Assembly: GCF_000421645.1 (NCBI RefSeq)
Contig: NZ_ATXK01000001.1
Coordinates: 1 to 64,000 of the forward strand
Direction: 5' to 3'
Length of the DNA: 64,000 nucleotides
Source: Aurantimonas coralicida DSM 14790
Lineage (GTDB): Bacteria; Pseudomonadota; Alphaproteobacteria; Rhizobiales; Rhizobiaceae
This document shows, one piece after another, positions 9,032 to 16,494 of the stretch. Position 1 is the first letter of the stretch. Each line of letters begins with the position of its first letter. Both the position numbers and the translations under genes were made by a program. The notes below the pieces were generated by a model, which saw nothing but the letters and a program-made list of their open reading frames with translations, was not told where the DNA came from and made no database searches.

Positions 9032-9058
9032 AGCCGTACCGTACGTTACGGTACGGCT
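9032..9058. promoter_or_regulatory. Palindromic operator upstream of the TetR-type gene
   Basis: AGCCGTACCGTA and TACGGTACGGCT form perfect 12-bp inverted arms around CGT. The size, symmetry and position just upstream of a TetR-family gene are what is expected for its own operator. It also faces the 3' end of pdxJ, which reads toward it. Confidence 0.7.
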
Positions 9059-9142
9059 TCTAGGAGGTGTCGGTGGCGGACGCAAGCGGAAATCCGCAGA
9101 GCCCGCCCTTTCCCATTCGAGTGCCCGGTATTCGCTGGGGAT

Positions 9143-9886
9143 TCAGCCCTGGCCGCAGGCGGCCCGGAACCGCCGCACCGAGGTCTCCATGCCGTATTCC
9201 AGCGCATCGGCGGTCAGGCCGTGGCCGATCGAGACCTCGGCCAGCTCCGGAATGCGCGCGACCAGCGCCGGCAGATTCGCCACGGTCAGGTCGTGCCCGG
9301 CATTGACGCCCAGCCCCGCGGCGAGCGCCGCATCGGCCGTCGCGCCGAGCCGCTCGATCTCGGCCTTCGCCGCGTCCGGGTCGGCATGTGTGCCGCCATA
9401 GGGGCCGGTATAGAGCTCGATCCGGTCGCAGCCCGTGGCCGCCGCAGCCGCCATCGCCGCCGGATCGGCATCGGCAAACAGCGAGACCCGCGCGCCGCCG
9501 GCCTGCAGCCGCGCGACGATGGGCGTCAGGAACGCCCCCTCGCCGGCAAAATCCCAGCCATGGTCCGAGGTCGGCTGCGAGGGATCGTCGGGCACCAAGG
9601 TCACCTGCTCGGGGCTGACGGTCTCGGCCAAAGCGAGGAAGTCCTCGGTCGGATAGCCCTCGATGTTGAATTCGGCCGCCGGAAACTCGTTGTCGATCAG
9701 GGCGCGCAGCTCCGGCAGGTCGGAGAACCGGATGTGCCGCTGGTCCGGCCGCGGATGCACGGTCAGGCCATGGGCCCCGGCCCGCAGCGCGATCCGGCCG
9801 AAATCGACCACGTTCGGCCATGGCAGGTCGCGGCGATTGCGCAGCATGGCGACGGCATTGAGATTGACGGAGAGAGCGGTCGACAT
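9143..9886 (-). CDS. pdxJ: Pyridoxine 5'-phosphate synthase
   Basis: 247 residues from [20 protein letters not shown], the usual length. PdxJ condenses 1-deoxyxylulose 5-phosphate with 3-amino-2-oxopropyl phosphate to form pyridoxine phosphate. Family motifs are [13 protein letters not shown] at the N-terminus, [12 protein letters not shown], the catalytic-Glu region [23 protein letters not shown] and [10 protein letters not shown]. An upstream in-frame ATG at 9946 would add 20 unrelated residues, so 9886 is chosen. Confidence 0.97.
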   Translation of the reverse strand: MSTALSVNLNAVAMLRNRRDLPWPNVVDFGRIALRAGAHGLTVHPRPDQRHIRFSDLPELRALIDNEFPAAEFNIEGYPTEDFLALAETVSPEQVTLVPDDPSQPTSDHGWDFAGEGAFLTPIVARLQAGGARVSLFADADPAAMAAAAATGCDRIELYTGPYGGTHADPDAAKAEIERLGATADAALAAGLGVNAGHDLTVANLPALVARIPELAEVSIGHGLTADALEYGMETSVRRFRAACGQG

Positions 9887-10084
9887 GCGGGCCTCGCGGA
9901 AACGTTTCGGCGCCCCGTAAGTGTGCGATCCCCGGCGACCGGTCAACGGCCGGGCGAGAAAACCTCCCGATCCGGGCGCACGCGCCGAATGCGTGTTGAA
10001 AGCCCCTGCCCGACCGCTAGTCTGTTGAACACGTTACCAATGCCCGGGGGCTCCCCCCGGGACGCGTTGCGAGGGAGAGACAGC

Positions 10085-11689
10085 ATGCGTGGTTCGAACT
10101 TCATACCCATCGTCGTCGCCGGGGTCGTCGGCATTGCGATCGGCTGGGCCGTCGGCCCCGACTATGACGACCTGCAGGAGGATCTGGGCAACCAGATGCA
10201 GGGCGTCGCCGGCCGGATGCAGGCCGAGATCCAGAAACTGCAGACCAGCGTTTCGGAGCTGAGCCAGCAGGCGGCGGCCCCCGCCGACGACGCGGTGGCG
10301 CAGACGCAGCAGGCCATCGCCGATCTGGGCGCCCGTCTCGACCAGATGGGCGGCGACTTCCAGAGCCGCACCGAGGCGCTCGGCCAGTCGCTGCAGAGCG
10401 GCGCCGGCGAGGCCCGCGATGCGGCCGCCGCCAAGCTCGACGAGCTCGCCGCTGCGATCGAGGGGCTGAAGGGCGACATCGCCGCCGCACCGGCTGCCGC
10501 GCCGCAGGGCGAAGCGGATGCCGCAGGCGGCGACCCGGCGGCACTGGCGAGCCAGGTCGGCAACACCGGCGCGATCCTGCTGCCGGGCCAGTCGGCGATC
10601 TTCGGCGGCAATCCGGTGCAGCTGGTGTCGATCTCCGCCGACAGCGGCAGCGCGACGCTGGCGGTCGCCGGCGGCGATCCGCAGGACGTGATGTCGGGCA
10701 GCGCGATCGACGCTGGCAATGGCTGCCAGGTGACGCTGGCCGGCGTGGCCGCCGGCGCGGCCTATCTCGGATCGCAGGAATGCGCCGGGGCGGCAGCGCC
10801 GGCTGGCGGTGACCAGAGTGCCGCCGCCGCACCGGCCGCGCCCGAGCCGCAGCAGGCGGAAGCGGCGCCCGCACAGGAGGCGCAGCCGGCAACGGCCGAA
10901 GCCGCGCCTGACGCGGCAACGCAGGAGGCCCAGCCGGCCGCAGCAGAGACGGCGCCCGATGCGGCAGCGCAGGACGCCCCTGCCGAGACCGCGGCTGCGG
11001 CGGAACAGCCCGAGGCCACCGAAACGGCGCAACCCGCTGCTGCTGCCGCGCCCGCCGAACAGCCGGCCGCGGCACGTGCCACCAGCCAGACCGTGCCGGT
11101 CGGCGGGACGGCGAGCTTCGGCGAGACCAGGATCTTCGTCTCCGCCATCGCCGAGGACAGCGCGACGCTCTTCGCCGTCGGCGGTGGCGGCCGCGAGACG
11201 GTCGCCGTCGGCTCGGCTCTCGATGCCGGCAATGGCTGCAGCGTGACGGTCGAGGCGATCGAGAGCGGTCAGGTGACCCTCGCCAGCGACGGCTGCACCG
11301 GCGACGCTGCCGCGACCAGCGAAGACAGCGCCGCACCGGCGGCCGATGACGCCGCCGCGGCACCCCAGGAGACGCCGGCAGAACAGCCGGATGCGGCGGC
11401 AAGCGCCGCGCCGGCCGAGGGCGACGCGGCAGCCGCGCCGGCCGAACCGGCCAGCGAAAGCGATGCGGCCGCCGGTGGCGGCGGGATCACGGTCGGCCAG
11501 ACGGCGACCTTCGGCGAGACGAAGGTTTTCGTCTCCGGCCTCGGCGACAATGGCGCGACGCTCTACGTCGTCGGCGTCGGGCGCCAGCAGGTCGAGGCCG
11601 GCGGCTCCGCCGATCTCGGCGACGGCTGCGCGGTCACGGTCGACCGGATCGAGGATCGCACCGTATATCTGACGGCGAATGGCTGCTGA
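10085..11689 (+). CDS. Membrane-anchored protein with three repeated two-cysteine modules
   Basis: 534 residues. One N-terminal membrane segment (FIPIVVAGVVGIAIGWAVG, residues 6-24) is followed by a coiled coil to about residue 140. Then come three related beta-rich modules at about 158-235, 332-405 and 467-534, separated by Ala/Pro/Glu linkers. Modules 2 and 3 share a pattern like VGxTAxFGETxxFVS, SATL, GxGCxVTVxxIE and a final Cys; module 1 is more diverged. Each has two cysteines 19 residues apart (214/233, 385/404, 515/534), probably a disulfide in the periplasm; the last cysteine is the C-terminal residue. I know no named family. A ribosome site (GAGGGAGAGACAGC) precedes the ATG; the long frame further upstream is antisense to pdxJ. 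Confidence 0.8.
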   Translation: MRGSNFIPIVVAGVVGIAIGWAVGPDYDDLQEDLGNQMQGVAGRMQAEIQKLQTSVSELSQQAAAPADDAVAQTQQAIADLGARLDQMGGDFQSRTEALGQSLQSGAGEARDAAAAKLDELAAAIEGLKGDIAAAPAAAPQGEADAAGGDPAALASQVGNTGAILLPGQSAIFGGNPVQLVSISADSGSATLAVAGGDPQDVMSGSAIDAGNGCQVTLAGVAAGAAYLGSQECAGAAAPAGGDQSAAAAPAAPEPQQAEAAPAQEAQPATAEAAPDAATQEAQPAAAETAPDAAAQDAPAETAAAAEQPEATETAQPAAAAAPAEQPAAARATSQTVPVGGTASFGETRIFVSAIAEDSATLFAVGGGGRETVAVGSALDAGNGCSVTVEAIESGQVTLASDGCTGDAAATSEDSAAPAADDAAAAPQETPAEQPDAAASAAPAEGDAAAAPAEPASESDAAAGGGGITVGQTATFGETKVFVSGLGDNGATLYVVGVGRQQVEAGGSADLGDGCAVTVDRIEDRTVYLTANGC

Positions 11690-11715
11690 CAGCCGAGCAA
11701 AGCGTCGATGATCGG

Positions 11716-11748
11716 AAAGGGCGGGACCGCGAGGCTCCCGCCCTTTTT
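11716..11748 (+). terminator. Intrinsic terminator
   Basis: AAAGGGCGGGA (11716-11726) pairs with TCCCGCCCTTT (11736-11746) across a 9-nt loop, followed by Ts. It ends the transcript of the three-module protein, 27 bp after its stop. Confidence 0.9.
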
Positions 11749-11915
11749 CATGCCCCGGACTGACCCAACGGAATACCGCGCATCACCGGATTGAAAATCC
11801 TGTCGATATTACGCGGCAACGCGGCTAGACTGCCCCGGCGACGGCGCATGTCTGCCCGGTCGCTTACGGCACGGCATCGGATCACAGCTGTTTCGGCAGG
11901 ATCGGGAGTTTCGCC

Positions 11916-12317
11916 ATGGTCAGGATCGACAGACTTTACGTCATCATCGGCATCGTGTGGCTGCTTGCAGGCGCGGCCTTCGGCACATGGCTCGGCGCGA
12001 CCGGCCACCACAATTTCTCCAATTCCCACGCCCATATCGGGCTTCTGGGCTTCGTCGCCTCGGTCCTCTTCGGCCTGGTGCACAAGGTCTGGCCCGAACT
12101 GCGCACCCGCCGCCTCGCCTTGCCGCAACTGGCGGTCTACGAGATCGGCACAGCGTTCCTGATCCTCGGCAAGATCATGGTCGACGCGACCGGCGAGGAA
12201 AACCTGTTCCTGTTCGTCGGCTCGATCACCGTCATCCTCGGGGCGTTGATGTTCCTCTGGCTGTTCGTCAAAGGCTCGGAGGCGAGCGACGCGCCGACCC
12301 TCTCGCCGGCCGAATAG
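11916..12317 (+). CDS. Four-helix membrane protein with a conserved-looking His cluster
   Basis: 133 residues with four predicted membrane helices (about 6-24, 42-60, 72-92, 98-116). After helix 1 comes HHNFSNSHAHIGLLGF, with several histidines near the membrane; this resembles heme-copper-oxidase subunit I-like small proteins (cytochrome oxidase-like family), which have the same SHAHI pattern. A metal or heme role is inference. Alone on the + strand between a terminator and the leftward helicase gene. Confidence 0.75.
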   Translation: MVRIDRLYVIIGIVWLLAGAAFGTWLGATGHHNFSNSHAHIGLLGFVASVLFGLVHKVWPELRTRRLALPQLAVYEIGTAFLILGKIMVDATGEENLFLFVGSITVILGALMFLWLFVKGSEASDAPTLSPAE

Positions 12318-12350
12318 GCCGCGCTTCTCGGCCGGCAGGACCCGGCGGGG

Positions 12351-13505
12351 CTACTTGACGATGGTCAGCCGCTCGGCCGCGCGGGTGATGGCGGTGTAGA
12401 GCCAGCGCTCGCGCGTTTCCTTGAAGGCCCAGCTCTCGTCGAACAGCATGACGTTGTTCCACTGCGAGCCCTGCGCCTTGTGCACGGTCAGCGCGTAGCC
12501 ATAGTCGAAATCGTCGAAACGCTTCTTGGTCGGCCAGGGAATGTCGGCGTCGGGATCCTCGAAGGCGGCTTTCAGCAGCCGGATCTTCGCGGCGCCCTGG
12601 TCGATGTCGTCGTCGTCCGGTTTCACGATCAGATTGACGCCCGGCTTGGTGGTTTCCCGCGAGGCCGTCATCACCTGCCAGAGCGAGCCGTTAAGCAGCC
12701 CCTTGGCCGGGTCGTTGCGCAGGCAGACCAGCTTGTCGCCCGACATCGGCAGCGGGCCCTCGAAGCCCTTCAGTTCGCGCAGCCGCGCATTGTAGCGCCG
12801 GCGGGTGCGGTTGGTGCCAACCAGCACCTGGTCGGCGGCCAGCACCTCGTCGGTTTCCACCTCGCGCTTGCCGATGATGCGGGCCGCGCCCCAGTCGCCA
12901 TGCATCAGCTCCTTGCCTTCGCGCACATGCAGGGCCAGGTCGATGATCGGGTTGTCGCGCGCCTGGCGGTGGATTTCGGTCAGGAGGAAATCCGGCTCGG
13001 CCTCGGTGAAGAAGCCGCCGCCCGACACCGGCGGCAGCTGCCCCGGATCGCCCAGCACCAGGATCGGCGTGCCGAAGGACATCAGGTCGCGGCCCAGCGC
13101 CTCGTCCACCATCGAGCACTCGTCGACGATGATCAGCTTAGCCTTGGCGACCGGGCTCTGCCGGTTCAGGGAGAAGGTCGGCGAGACCCGCGACAGGCCG
13201 CTGGTCTCGTCGGAGATCGTCTCCTCGCCGCGCGGGCGGTAGATGAGCGAATGCAGCGTGCGGGCGCTCTTGGCGCCCTTCGAGCGCAGCACCTGCGCCG
13301 CCTTGCCGGTGAAGGCGGCGAACTGCACCGCCCCGTCGATGCCCTCGGCGAAATGCCGCGCCAGCGTCGTCTTGCCGGTTCCGGCATAGCCGAACAGCCG
13401 GAAGATCGGTGTCTCGCCGTCCGCCAGCCAGTCGGCCACGGCCTTCAGCGCATCGTCCTGCTGTGGTGAGAGCTTCAAGCCGATCTCCGGTTGCCAGCCG
13501 GGCAC
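12351..13505 (-). CDS. ATP-dependent RecD-like DNA helicase
   Basis: 384 residues. Superfamily 1 helicase motifs are visible: Walker A GYAGTGKTTLARHF near residue 39, Walker B LIIVDECSMVDE near residue 124, GDPGQLPPV (motif III), and the C-terminal UvrD_C_2 motif YALTVHKAQGSQW near residue 335 with YTAITRAAERL at the end. It belongs to the short RecD-like/Pif1-type helicases found as stand-alone proteins in alphaproteobacteria, acting 5'-3' on DNA; it lacks the RecD2 N-terminal domain and is not part of a recBCD operon here. The stop lies 33 bp from the convergent membrane protein gene. Confidence 0.92.
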   Translation of the reverse strand: MPGWQPEIGLKLSPQQDDALKAVADWLADGETPIFRLFGYAGTGKTTLARHFAEGIDGAVQFAAFTGKAAQVLRSKGAKSARTLHSLIYRPRGEETISDETSGLSRVSPTFSLNRQSPVAKAKLIIVDECSMVDEALGRDLMSFGTPILVLGDPGQLPPVSGGGFFTEAEPDFLLTEIHRQARDNPIIDLALHVREGKELMHGDWGAARIIGKREVETDEVLAADQVLVGTNRTRRRYNARLRELKGFEGPLPMSGDKLVCLRNDPAKGLLNGSLWQVMTASRETTKPGVNLIVKPDDDDIDQGAAKIRLLKAAFEDPDADIPWPTKKRFDDFDYGYALTVHKAQGSQWNNVMLFDESWAFKETRERWLYTAITRAAERLTIVK

Positions 13506-13649
13506 GCGGCCCGATTCCCATTGCGGACAGCCTTATAGGTCCCGGCGCGGTTTTTCACCCTCGTCGCCGATGCGCCGTGCGCTTGCCCACCGTCGGTGGC
13601 AAACGCACCACGAACGCCGCTGCAGGGCGGCGCGGCGCGGGTCCTCGGT

Positions 13650-15635
13650 TCAGGAGCCGGCGATGGCCGCACCCGGCGACGCCGCCTTGCCGGCGCCGAG
13701 GATCGCGGTGATCGCCTTGGCCAGTTCGTATTCGCCGAAGGGCTTGGACAGCTTGGGCAGGCTGTTGTCGCCGCCGGGCGGCAGCTCCGCATAGCCGGTC
13801 GCCAGGATGATCGGCAACCCGGGCCATTCGCCCCGGATCGCCTCGGCAAGCTGGCTGCCTGTCATCCGCGGCATGGCGTGATCGGTGATCACCAGCTCGA
13901 TATCCGCCTCGCTCCGCAGGATGTCGAGCGCCTCCATGCCCGACGTCGCCTCGAAGACGCGGTGGCCCATGTCCTCCAGCATCGCGACGGTGTTCATCAG
14001 CACCAGCCCGTCATCGTCCACGGCGAGGATGGCGAGCGGCCGGTCCTCGGCCGGTGCAGCCGGCGCTTCGGGCGCACGTGCCGGCGCCGGCGCCGGCGCG
14101 AGCGCGGCCGTGGCGACCGGCAGCCACAGTTCGACGCGGGTCCCCTCGCCCTTGCGGCTGTGGATCTGCAGGCCGCCCCCCGACTGGCTGACCAGCCCGT
14201 GCACCATGGACAGGCCGAGGCCGGTGCCCTTGCCGACGCCCTTGGTGGTGAAGAACGGCTCGGCGGCGCGCTTCGCCGTCTCGGGATCCATGCCTTCGCC
14301 CGTATCGATCACCGCAAGCCGGACATAGCGTCCGGCCGCGAGCCCGCCCGGCCTTGCCGTGTCGATAGCCGCCTCGTCGGCCTCGATGACGACGACGCCG
14401 CTGCCGTCCATCGCGTCGCGGGCATTGACCATCAGATTGAGAAGCGCCGTCTCGAGCTGGTTGGGATCGATATGGGCGGGTGCGAGCCCGGCGGGAAAGC
14501 GCGTCTCGATGCGGACTTCGGGACCGATCGAGCGCTCCAGGAAAGCCGTGATGCCGGCGACGAGTTCGGCGAGATCGACGGTGCGCGGCGCCAGATCCTG
14601 CCGACGCGCGAAGGCCAGCATGCGCTGGGTCAGCGACGCGCCGCGGCGGGCCCCTTCCAGCGCATTGTCGATCAGCGACTGGACGGCCGGCGGGTCGATG
14701 CCGACCCGCTTGCGGGCCATTTCCAGGCTGCCGATCACCGCGGTCAGCAGATTGTTGAAGTCATGGGCGATGCCGCCGGTGAGCTGGCCGATCGCCTCCA
14801 TCTTCTGCGACTGGGCCAGCGCCTCATTGGCCTTGGCCAGTGCCTCCTGCGCTTCCTTGCGCTCGGTGACGTCGCGGGTGATCTTGGCAAAGCCGATCAC
14901 CCTGCCCGCCTCGTCGTCGACCCGGTCGACCACCACGCTGGCCCAGAACCGACTGCCATCCTTGCGGATGCGCCAGCCCTCGGTCTCGAAGCGGCCATCC
15001 CTGAGCGCAGTGGCCAGACCGCGCTGCGGCTCGCCCCGCTCGCGGTCTTCGGGCGAGAAGAAGCGGGAGAAATGCTGGCCGACGATCTCGTCGCGGCTGT
15101 AGCCCTTGATCCGCTCGGCGCCGAAATTCCAGTTGGTCACCCGGCCCTCGGGATCGAGCATGTAGATGGCGTAGTCGCTGACCCCGTTGACCAGGAGCCG
15201 GAACTGCTTTTCGCTGCGCTGCAGATCCTCCTGCGCCTGCTTGCGCTCGGTCAGGTCGCGGGTGATCTTGGCGTAGCCGATGAGGGTGCCGTCGGCGTGC
15301 CGGATCGGGTCGAGCACCACATGCGCCCAGAACTGGCCGCCGTCCTTGCGCACGCGCCAGCCTTCGGTCTCGAAGCGCCCTTCCACGGCGGCGATGCGCA
15401 GGGCCCGCTGCGGCAGCCCGGCATCGCGATCCGCCGGCACGAAGAAGCGAGAGAAATGCGAGCCGAGAATCTCGTCCGCCGTATAGCCCTTGAAGCGCTG
15501 CGCGCCCGCGTTCCAGCTGGTGATGATGCCGTCCGGATCGAGCATGTAGATGGCATAGTCGGTGATCGCGTCGACGAGCAGCCGGTAGCGGCCTTCGTCA
15601 CTGGCCGACGCGGTCGCCCGCTCCGTTCGCTCCAT
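13650..15635 (-). CDS. PAS-PAS hybrid sensor histidine kinase with receiver domain
   Basis: 661 residues. Two nearly duplicate PAS domains (both with DYAIYMLDP and ILGSHFSRFF/IVGQHFSRFF) are followed by a HisKA domain with the phospho-accepting His in LTGGIAHDFNNLLTAV, a HATPase domain (LNLMVNARDAMDG, DTGEGMDPE, GKGTGLGLSMVHG) and a C-terminal receiver (AVDDDGLVLMN, phospho-Asp in VITDHAMPRMTG). No membrane segment, so a cytoplasmic sensor. In-frame ATGs lie at 15671 and 15635; the second has GAGGG 8 nt upstream and is preferred. No cognate regulator is adjacent. It lies about 100 bp behind ilvH on the same strand. Confidence 0.95.
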   Translation of the reverse strand: MERTERATASASDEGRYRLLVDAITDYAIYMLDPDGIITSWNAGAQRFKGYTADEILGSHFSRFFVPADRDAGLPQRALRIAAVEGRFETEGWRVRKDGGQFWAHVVLDPIRHADGTLIGYAKITRDLTERKQAQEDLQRSEKQFRLLVNGVSDYAIYMLDPEGRVTNWNFGAERIKGYSRDEIVGQHFSRFFSPEDRERGEPQRGLATALRDGRFETEGWRIRKDGSRFWASVVVDRVDDEAGRVIGFAKITRDVTERKEAQEALAKANEALAQSQKMEAIGQLTGGIAHDFNNLLTAVIGSLEMARKRVGIDPPAVQSLIDNALEGARRGASLTQRMLAFARRQDLAPRTVDLAELVAGITAFLERSIGPEVRIETRFPAGLAPAHIDPNQLETALLNLMVNARDAMDGSGVVVIEADEAAIDTARPGGLAAGRYVRLAVIDTGEGMDPETAKRAAEPFFTTKGVGKGTGLGLSMVHGLVSQSGGGLQIHSRKGEGTRVELWLPVATAALAPAPAPARAPEAPAAPAEDRPLAILAVDDDGLVLMNTVAMLEDMGHRVFEATSGMEALDILRSEADIELVITDHAMPRMTGSQLAEAIRGEWPGLPIILATGYAELPPGGDNSLPKLSKPFGEYELAKAITAILGAGKAASPGAAIAGS

Positions 15636-15731
15636 CCCCGTATCCCTCACGCATCTGTCCATCACAGACATAGCAGCGGAACGCCCCGCGCCAAGATGGC
15701 GCAGGGAGCCCGCGGAACCTGCGCGAAGAAC

Positions 15732-16304
15732 CTACATGCCGTCCTTGCCGCGCGACAGGGCGGCGACGCCCGTGCGGCAGACCTCGACAAGGCCCAGCGG
15801 CTGCATGATGGCCACGAACTTGTCGAGCTTCGACGGCCGGCCAGTCAGTTCGAAGACGAAATGCTCGATCGAGGAATCGATCACCTTGGCGCGGAAGACG
15901 TCGGCAAGGCGCAGGGCCTCGACGCGCTTGTCGCCCTGCCCCGCCACCTTCAGGATCGCCAGCTCGCGCTCGATCGGATCGTTGTCGCCATTGGCGCCGC
16001 CGATGCGGGTCAGGTCGACGACCCGGTGCACCGGCACGATGCGGTCGAGCTGGCTCTTCAGCTGCTCGATCACATGGGGCGCGCCGCGGGTGACCACCGT
16101 GATCCGCGACAGGTGCTTCTCGTGCTCGGTTTCCGAAACGGTCAGGCTCTCGATATTGTAGCCGCGCCCCGAGAACAGGCCGATGACCCGGGCCAGAACG
16201 CCCGGCTCGTTGTCCACCAGGACGGCGAGCGTGCGGGTCTCGTTCGCCTCCTTCTCCGGCGTGATGAAATAGGCCGATGCGGGCGGCTGGACGGGTTGGT
16301 TCAT
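15732..16304 (-). CDS. ilvH: Acetolactate synthase small (regulatory) subunit
   Basis: 190 residues, typical size. An N-terminal ACT domain (LAVLVDNEPGVLARVIGLFS, about residues 26-45) binds valine and mediates feedback inhibition; the second half matches the ALS_SS C-terminal domain (ELTGRPSKLDKFVAIMQPLG). It pairs with the ilvB product. Unusually, ilvB lies 2.2 kb upstream, separated by a rightward gene and a terminator, so ilvH must have its own promoter within 16305-16494. Confidence 0.97.
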   Translation of the reverse strand: MNQPVQPPASAYFITPEKEANETRTLAVLVDNEPGVLARVIGLFSGRGYNIESLTVSETEHEKHLSRITVVTRGAPHVIEQLKSQLDRIVPVHRVVDLTRIGGANGDNDPIERELAILKVAGQGDKRVEALRLADVFRAKVIDSSIEHFVFELTGRPSKLDKFVAIMQPLGLVEVCRTGVAALSRGKDGM

Positions 16305-16494
16305 GTCGGAAACTCAGCAGGTTCTTGGCGTTGCGGCACCATAGAGCCGCGACGCCGAAAGGCCAAGGCGGCTTTCGCGGCAGCGCGCGGACGGTCCGCT
16401 TGTGCGACGCAGGATGGACGTGCGTCATCGGAAGCGCATCTTCACCTGCCATGAAGGCGCCGGACGCGGTGGCAACCAAGAGGGAGAGACGGAC

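Noticed and set aside
13596-16454. 952-codon rightward open frame
   Set aside because: It lies antisense to the hybrid kinase and ilvH genes; high GC in third positions removes stops. Its translation is Arg/Asp/His-rich and matches nothing.
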